Assembly: GCA_002394665.1 (NCBI GenBank)
Contig: DGUL01000004.1
Span: forward strand, 1-11,239
DNA length: 11,239 nt
Direction of reading: 5' to 3'
From: Rickettsiales bacterium UBA4311
Lineage (GTDB): Bacteria; Pseudomonadota; Alphaproteobacteria; Rickettsiales; Deianiraeaceae
The notes beneath the pieces were generated by a model, which did no database searches, had not been told where the DNA came from, and saw only the letters and a program-made list of their open reading frames with translations. Shown piece by piece: positions 7,405-11,239 of the stretch. The translations under genes and the position numbers were made by a program. Position 1 is the first letter of the stretch. Every line of letters starts with the position of its first letter.

Positions 7405-7821
7405 ATGGTTTTTCAAAAAGGTAATTTTTCAGGTTTTAATGTTTTGAGCGACGAGGATTATGATACGATCTCGTTGAAGCTTATCAAACAAAAAAGCCGT
7501 GGAATTATTAGTGATTATCACTTTGATGGTGAAAATAATTGGAGCGTTAAGGCAAGAAATGGCGTTGTCTATAACGGTGCTCTTGATTTGGATGGTTATG
7601 CTGTTGGAACTGCCTATTGGAATTATAAGGATATTTCTTTGAGAAAATATTATTCTTGTCCTGTTGCGATTGATGCAGAAAGTTTTAATTTATATGATGA
7701 ATTTGCCGAAATTATTAAGGAGCAGGAACTTGAAAGACAAAAGCAAGCGGAACAAGAGGAATTCAATAGAATGCTGGAGGATGCAGACAAGGCGAATAAT
7801 ATTGAAGCAATGGTTGCTTAA
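7405..7821 (+). CDS. Hypothetical protein with charged C-terminal helix
   Basis: I do not recognise this 138-residue protein. The ATG at 7405 is preferred over a GTG at 7390, which would add only YFFI-type residues; neither has a ribosome site. The first ~95 residues look like a compact soluble fold with aromatic and glycine residues (GIISDYHFDGENNWSVKARNG, then YNGALDLDGYAVGTAYWNY, then ISLRKYYSCPVAI). The last ~45 residues form a Glu/Gln/Lys-rich helix (EIIKEQELERQKQAEQEEFNRMLEDADKA), possibly a coiled coil. There is no signal peptide or membrane segment. It is separated from pgpA by 63 nt with a promoter-like pair, so it may be its own unit. Codon use resembles its neighbours, which suggests a resident gene, not a recent import. 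It converges with recJ across an 80-nt gap that holds no clear terminator hairpin. Confidence 0.75.
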   Translation: MVFQKGNFSGFNVLSDEDYDTISLKLIKQKSRGIISDYHFDGENNWSVKARNGVVYNGALDLDGYAVGTAYWNYKDISLRKYYSCPVAIDAESFNLYDEFAEIIKEQELERQKQAEQEEFNRMLEDADKANNIEAMVA

Positions 7822-7901
7822 CCGCCACTCCCTTTGGCTAACTATTGGATGTTTTACTTGTAGGTTTTTTCGGGTCTTGTCCGTCTTATTTTCGTAGGTA
7901 A

Positions 7902-9692
7902 TTAGTTTTGAGCGATCGCGTCTTTAATTTTTATATTCGTTCTTTTTTGCCCTTTGAACTCGGAAATACCAACGGTGGCAATGAGACTTATAACTTGATT
8001 TTTTGCTGACAATAAAAACTTTCCAAGTTCGTTGTCTAGGCAATTAAAGCATATCGCACTGCAATTTCTTGAAGAATCTTCTATTGATAAAACTACATGT
8101 CTATCATTTACAACTTTTGTCCAGTTGACGATTACATCTTGCAATAAAAACACTGGCTCGCTATTACCGACGCCGAAAGGTTCAAGTTGTAAGATGTTTT
8201 CAACTAATGTAATACCCAATCCATTTAATGAAATTGCAACGTCGTACTCAATTGTTTTGTTTGTAAAGCTTTTATCGGCTTTGACTTTAACTTGTTCTTT
8301 AAGGAAATCAATGAAGTTTTTGATTTTTGCTGTTTCACAAGTCAACCCCGCTGCAGCCTTGTGCCCTCCGCCGTTCAATAAAATACCTTGCTCCACCGCT
8401 TTTAAAACTATCGCTCCAATGTCAACTCCATCAACTGAACGAGCTGAAAATTTAATTGTTCCATCGCTCAATTCTGTGCCTGCGATGACTGGATAATGAT
8501 ATTTTTCTTTAATCCTTGAAGCAATCAAACCAATAACCCCTTCGTGCCAATCTTTTGAGTATAAAACAATAATACCTTGTTCGTCTATTTGTTTTTGAAT
8601 TTCGTCGTCTTGAAACGAAAGTTCTTGCACCGCATCGCCTTCAACTTCTTTTCTTTCTTCGTTTAGATAATAAAGTCTTTCCGCTATTGCTTGTGCGTTG
8701 TCCGCATCTTCTTCAATCATCAATTCAACACCAAGAGACGATTTTCCAATTCTTCCACCGGCGTTAACCATAGGGCCAAGTAGGAAACCAAAAGTGTGAA
8801 TATCAAGGTTTTCGGTTTTTTTGTGGCGAGGAGCATTATTTCTATTTTTATCATTTTCAACGGCAACGAGTAGTTTTTTTAAGTTGAAATCATACCCCTT
8901 TTCAAGGACATTTATACCAGTTTTTATAAATGCACGATTGAGATTTGTTAAATTCATAACATCGCATATCGTTGCAAAAGCCACAAGCGGAACAAATTGC
9001 ATTAAATCAACATCGGAGCCATGATTTTTTAGTTCTTTATTTAACGCCATTAAAAATAAAAAAGAAACTCCACAGGCACAAAGACAATGCAAATCGTTGG
9101 GAAGGCTTTCTTCGTCAATTCTATTAGGATTTACGCAAGCGACACATTCAGGCAATTTTTCGGCCGACTTATGATGGTCAAAAACTACAACATCAAGGCC
9201 GAGTTCTTTTGCTTTTTCAAGTGGTTCAAAAGCATTTACACCGCAGTCAACACAAATCAAAAGGGTATTGTTTTTTGCTATTTTTTCCATTGCTTTAACA
9301 TTTGGGCCATAACCCTCATCAATTCTGTCAGGAATATAGTATTCTACGTCAAGACCGAGTTCTTTAAAAAACAGAATTAACATCGCAGTTGAGGTCAAGC
9401 CGTCAACATCGTAATCGCCAAATACGCAAACACTTTCTTTTTTTTCAATCGCTGTTAAAATACGAGCGACCGCTTTATTTGTATCCTTTAAAATTCCAAT
9501 TTCTGGCAATAAATTTTTCAATTTTGGCTGTAAAAAATCGCTTTTGCTACTTGGCTCGACACCTCTTGACGCGAGGATTGTTGCTATAACCTCATGCTCG
9601 CCGTTACTAAGGTATTCGTTTAGTATTTTTTCATCGGCCTCCCTTTTTATCACGTTAAAACCACGGACTGTTTTCAAATTCTCGTCGCTCAT
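7902..9692 (-). CDS. recJ: Single-stranded-DNA-specific exonuclease RecJ
   Basis: RecJ degrades single-stranded DNA 5' to 3' in recombinational repair, mismatch repair and fork restart. It belongs to the DHH phosphoesterase superfamily. In order (residues counted from the ATG at 9692) the motifs are: VFGDYDVDG (~90-98), LICVDCG (~145-151), VVFDHHKS (~169-176), ICDVMNLTNLNR (~242-253), NAGGRIG (~310-316), then the DHHA1 part HEGVIGLIASRI (~383-394) and NGGGHKAAAG (~440-449), followed by an OB-like tail. At 596 aa it is close to E. coli (577). An in-frame TTG at 9749 would add 19 residues (NYKKTIENKKN...), but the promoter-like pair at 9738-9765 would start transcription downstream of that TTG, favouring the ATG. 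No ribosome site is evident. It lies 106 nt downstream of the tRNA cluster on the same strand, so read-through is also possible. Confidence 0.96.
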   Translation of the reverse strand: MSDENLKTVRGFNVIKREADEKILNEYLSNGEHEVIATILASRGVEPSSKSDFLQPKLKNLLPEIGILKDTNKAVARILTAIEKKESVCVFGDYDVDGLTSTAMLILFFKELGLDVEYYIPDRIDEGYGPNVKAMEKIAKNNTLLICVDCGVNAFEPLEKAKELGLDVVVFDHHKSAEKLPECVACVNPNRIDEESLPNDLHCLCACGVSFLFLMALNKELKNHGSDVDLMQFVPLVAFATICDVMNLTNLNRAFIKTGINVLEKGYDFNLKKLLVAVENDKNRNNAPRHKKTENLDIHTFGFLLGPMVNAGGRIGKSSLGVELMIEEDADNAQAIAERLYYLNEERKEVEGDAVQELSFQDDEIQKQIDEQGIIVLYSKDWHEGVIGLIASRIKEKYHYPVIAGTELSDGTIKFSARSVDGVDIGAIVLKAVEQGILLNGGGHKAAAGLTCETAKIKNFIDFLKEQVKVKADKSFTNKTIEYDVAISLNGLGITLVENILQLEPFGVGNSEPVFLLQDVIVNWTKVVNDRHVVLSIEDSSRNCSAICFNCLDNELGKFLLSAKNQVISLIATVGISEFKGQKRTNIKIKDAIAQN

Positions 9693-9737
9693 AGCTTGTA
9701 TAGGAAGAAGTGTATTTTTTTTATTTTCAATAGTTTT

Positions 9738-9765
9738 TTTATAATTCAAACACGGACTTTAGCAA
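9738..9765 (-). promoter_or_regulatory. Candidate recJ promoter
   Basis: On the minus strand TTGCTA (9765-9760) and TATAAA (9743-9738) are 16 bp apart. The expected start of transcription is near 9731, about 40 nt before the ATG at 9692 and after the alternative TTG at 9749. It therefore bears on the choice of start. The A/T-rich background makes chance matches likely. Confidence 0.4.
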
Positions 9766-9798
9766 AAAAATATGGAATTACGAAAAACAAAGCTACAA

Positions 9799-9873
9799 TG
9801 GCTGGGGCAGAAGGATTCGAACCTCCGGATGGTGGTACCAGAAACCACTGCCTTACCACTTGGCTATGCCCCA
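9799..9873 (-). tRNA. tRNA-Gln, anticodon CUG
   Basis: The minus strand folds as a 75-nt cloverleaf including an encoded 3' CCA (9801-9799). The acceptor stem pairs TGGGGCA with TGCCCCA; a 5' TGGGG is typical of tRNA-Gln. The anticodon stem GTGGT/ACCAC encloses the loop TTCTGGT, which puts the anticodon CTG at 9841-9839 (reads CAG). The T-arm has GGTTCGAATCC. It is the last gene of the three-tRNA cluster, 12 nt after tRNA-Lys. Most glutamine codons seen here are CAA, so a UUG isoacceptor must exist elsewhere. Confidence 0.95.
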
Positions 9874-9885
9874 AAGGTTTTGAAT

Positions 9886-9961
9886 TGGTGGGCACGAAGG
9901 GATTCGAACCCTTGACCAATTGATTAAAAGTCAACTGCTCTACCAGCTGAGCTACATGCCC
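9886..9961 (-). tRNA. tRNA-Lys, anticodon UUU
   Basis: A 76-nt cloverleaf on the minus strand with encoded CCA (9888-9886). The acceptor stem pairs GGGCATG with CGTGCCC (one G-U pair) and the discriminator is A. The D-arm is GCTCAGCTGGTAGAGC. The anticodon stem GTTGA/TCAAT encloses CTTTTAA, giving TTT at 9928-9926. The T-loop is GGTTCGAATCC. It is the middle gene of the cluster. Confidence 0.97.
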
Positions 9962-9962
9962 G

Positions 9963-10034
9963 CTCCACAGGTAGGGATCGAACCTACGACCAATTGGTTA
10001 ACAGCCAACTGCTCTACCGCTGAGCTACTGTGGA
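9963..10034 (-). tRNA. tRNA-Asn, anticodon GUU, no encoded CCA
   Basis: A 72-nt cloverleaf on the minus strand. The acceptor stem pairs TCCACAG with CTGTGGA and the discriminator is G (9963), as usual for tRNA-Asn. The anticodon stem GTTGG/CCAAT encloses CTGTTAA, giving GTT at 10002-10000. No CCA follows: after the discriminator comes a single C (9962), then the first base of tRNA-Lys (9961). The 3' CCA must be added enzymatically, unlike its two neighbours. It is the first gene of the cluster. Confidence 0.96.
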
Positions 10035-10043
10035 ATACGAATT

Positions 10044-10072
10044 TGTATAAAACATAAGAAAATAAATTGCAA
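10044..10072 (-). promoter_or_regulatory. Promoter of the tRNA Asn-Lys-Gln cluster
   Basis: On the minus strand TTGCAA (10072-10067) and TATACA (10049-10044) are separated by exactly 17 bp. The predicted start of transcription, near 10037, lies only about 3 nt before the 5' end of tRNA-Asn. Spacing and position make this the best promoter in the window. It matches the sigma70 consensus at 4 of 6 (TTGACA) and 5 of 6 (TATAAT) positions. Confidence 0.7.
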
Positions 10073-10280
10073 GTAATTATTTGTTAATAAGTTGTAGAAA
10101 TGATTTATCCGACTATTTTACCAAAAACAAATTCTAATGTAGAAGTGTTTATGGCTGTTTGGTTAAGATACTTCTTTGAAGAAAGAAAATACGTTATATC
10201 TAATAATGTATTTCACAATGAATAAAAAAGTATTGTATCGATATGCGCGAAAAGTAAAATACAAATTAACAATATTTACC
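10073..10280. other. Intergenic A/T-rich stretch between tail gene and tRNA promoter
   Basis: About 208 nt between the tail-protein stop and the tRNA promoter hold no convincing gene. A short palindrome, TTCTT-TG-AAGAA (10172-10183), is the only structure seen. There is no clear terminator after the tail gene and no copy of a tRNA 3' end that could mark a phage attachment site. Confidence 0.5.
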
Positions 10281-11239
10281 TTATTTATATCGTGCCCAGA
10301 TGTAAACAAAATACACATAGGGTTGCACGTGCCAACAATTGTCTCTATATACGGTATTACTACGACTGGCGTCAAATGTAAAGCCTGTATTCCCGTTGGT
10401 GTTATCCTCCCAAGAATTGTCTCCGCGATGACTTTGAAGTTGTATAGCACCATAAGTAGATGTGTTCCAGTTTTTACCCTGAAAGGCACTGTTAACACCG
10501 CCTGTAATATTTGGCAAACATTGTTCTTTATTTTGTCCGGCAAAGTTGCCGTGTTGATTATAATATGCGTCATAATCGCTATTATTTTTTGCTGGATTGG
10601 CTCCTTTAAGAACTCTGTTGTGTGCCACTACAGTCCACTCCCCACAGCCTAAAAGTTTTTTTGGGTTGTCACTGTTTTGGTAATTTATATACACACTTCC
10701 AACCGGATACATGGCCTTACAGATGTCTTCTTTTGTAGCTAATATCGCTGTGCCATTTAAATAAATTTTTGATAAAGGTTGTTCAGAATTTCCAACATAC
10801 ACATTATTATCTTGCATGTAGACCTTATTTTGAGAGTATGTTGTAGGTTTCTCTGTTTGCGATGTTGAACCTATAAAGAACAATTTTGATTTTGTATCTT
10901 TTGATTGTATTGCATCAAGCCTTACTTTTAGCTCATTTATTGCTTCAATAATATTTTTATTGTCAGTTTGCAACTTATTGTCTTCACTTGGTTGATAAGT
11001 GACTACTTGTTTTTGGATTATTTCATTTTTGCCATGGACTTCTTTGGCTGAAACATAAATTATCTCCGGCAACGTTTTATATTTCACCACATTATCAAAC
11101 GTCTTGGAATAGCCTTGATATAGGGAGATCGTTGTGAAGTTGCCGTCTGTGTAGTCTTCGTTTGCTTGGCAGTTGAATTTTGTGTTGTTTGTGGGTATTG
11201 TTGAGTTTGTAATGGTTGCATTTTTGGCTCTGTTGTTCC
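10281..11239 (-). CDS. Phage tail collar / tail-fibre-like protein, 5' end outside window
   Basis: The reading frame is open from the right edge (first complete codon 11237-11235) to a TAA at 10283-10281, giving 318 visible residues; the start lies beyond the window. A GTG at 11090 is only an internal codon in this view. The visible N-terminal part is Asn/Thr-rich (NATITNSTIPTNNTKFN). Next comes a short helix NKNIIEAINELKVRLDAIQ at visible residues ~93-111, a motif common in phage tail and fibre proteins. The C-terminal ~140 residues carry the collar-type pattern YPVGSVYINYQNSDNPKKLLGCGEWTVV and end with QPYVYFVYIWARYK, equivalent to the 'PPY..VYMWKR' ending of tail-tip proteins. The probable role is a trimeric adhesin or cap at the tail or baseplate tip that contacts the host surface. 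Family membership is recalled, not searched. It may belong to a prophage, a tailocin-like particle or a remnant. Confidence 0.8.
   Translation of the reverse strand, partial: NNRAKNATITNSTIPTNNTKFNCQANEDYTDGNFTTISLYQGYSKTFDNVVKYKTLPEIIYVSAKEVHGKNEIIQKQVVTYQPSEDNKLQTDNKNIIEAINELKVRLDAIQSKDTKSKLFFIGSTSQTEKPTTYSQNKVYMQDNNVYVGNSEQPLSKIYLNGTAILATKEDICKAMYPVGSVYINYQNSDNPKKLLGCGEWTVVAHNRVLKGANPAKNNSDYDAYYNQHGNFAGQNKEQCLPNITGGVNSAFQGKNWNTSTYGAIQLQSHRGDNSWEDNTNGNTGFTFDASRSNTVYRDNCWHVQPYVYFVYIWARYK

Noticed and set aside
7822..7901. Bidirectional terminator between the small gene and recJ
   Set aside because: Only a 4-bp GGTT/AACC stem at 7812-7823 and scattered T-runs are present; no stem strong enough to call.
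8032..9589. Several plus-strand frames opposite recJ
   Set aside because: RecJ motifs run unbroken along the minus strand, so these are mirror frames.
9799..10280. Possible phage attachment site in the tRNA cluster
   Set aside because: No duplicated tRNA 3' end was seen, and the tail gene lies on the 5' side of tRNA-Asn, whereas integration usually uses the 3' half. The other end of any element is outside the window.
10176..10652. 158-codon plus-strand frame with a hydrophobic segment opposite the tail-protein gene
   Set aside because: Antisense to the tail collar domain, whose family motifs are clear on the minus strand; the overlap leaves no room for an independent gene.
1..11239. CRISPR array, insertion sequence or toxin-antitoxin pair
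   Set aside because: No regularly spaced repeats, no transposase motifs or inverted-repeat ends, and no paired small genes of those types were found.

Overview
The window looks like chromosomal DNA from an AT-rich bacterium, most likely an uncultured or host-associated alphaproteobacterium. This rests on three things: the 23S 3' domain with a shortened terminal helix, a GyrA with the long C-terminal-domain insert that I associate with alphaproteobacteria, and strongly A/T-ending codons. Species cannot be named from this sequence. The standard genetic code fits: TGA is used as a stop and does not occur inside any core gene.

Layout: (1) 1-869 is the 3' end of an rRNA operon, with the last ~650 nt of 23S (peptidyl-transferase centre, A-loop, sarcin-ricin loop), a short spacer and 5S. 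(2) 870-991 is a very T-rich leader. (3) 992-7341 is a co-directional run of gyrA, a small exported DUF2066-like protein, glmU, tatD and pgpA. The last four are packed with gaps of 2-26 nt and look like one operon. (4) 7405-7821 is an unrecognised small gene with its own promoter-like sequence. (5) 7902-9692 on the minus strand is recJ, convergent with it. (6) 9799-10034 on the minus strand is a tight tRNA cluster transcribed Asn(GUU)-Lys(UUU)-Gln(CUG), with a good sigma70-type promoter just upstream. (7) 10281 to the right edge, minus strand, is a phage tail collar/fibre-like protein whose 5' end lies outside the window.

How the genes fit together: most of the window is housekeeping. It covers ribosomal RNA and tRNA, DNA topology (GyrA), DNA repair or turnover (RecJ, TatD), cell-envelope precursor synthesis (GlmU, UDP-GlcNAc), phosphatidylglycerol synthesis (PgpA), and one exported protein of unknown function. 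The right edge changes character: a probable tail-tip gene lies next to a tRNA cluster, which suggests a prophage or a domesticated tail particle that continues beyond the window.

I found no convincing undescribed system. The items most worth a second look are the tail protein at the edge, the tRNA-Asn gene without an encoded CCA only 1 nt from tRNA-Lys, the repeat-bearing N-terminal extension of GyrA, the 5S-flanking helix that abuts a T-run, and the two genes of unknown role.
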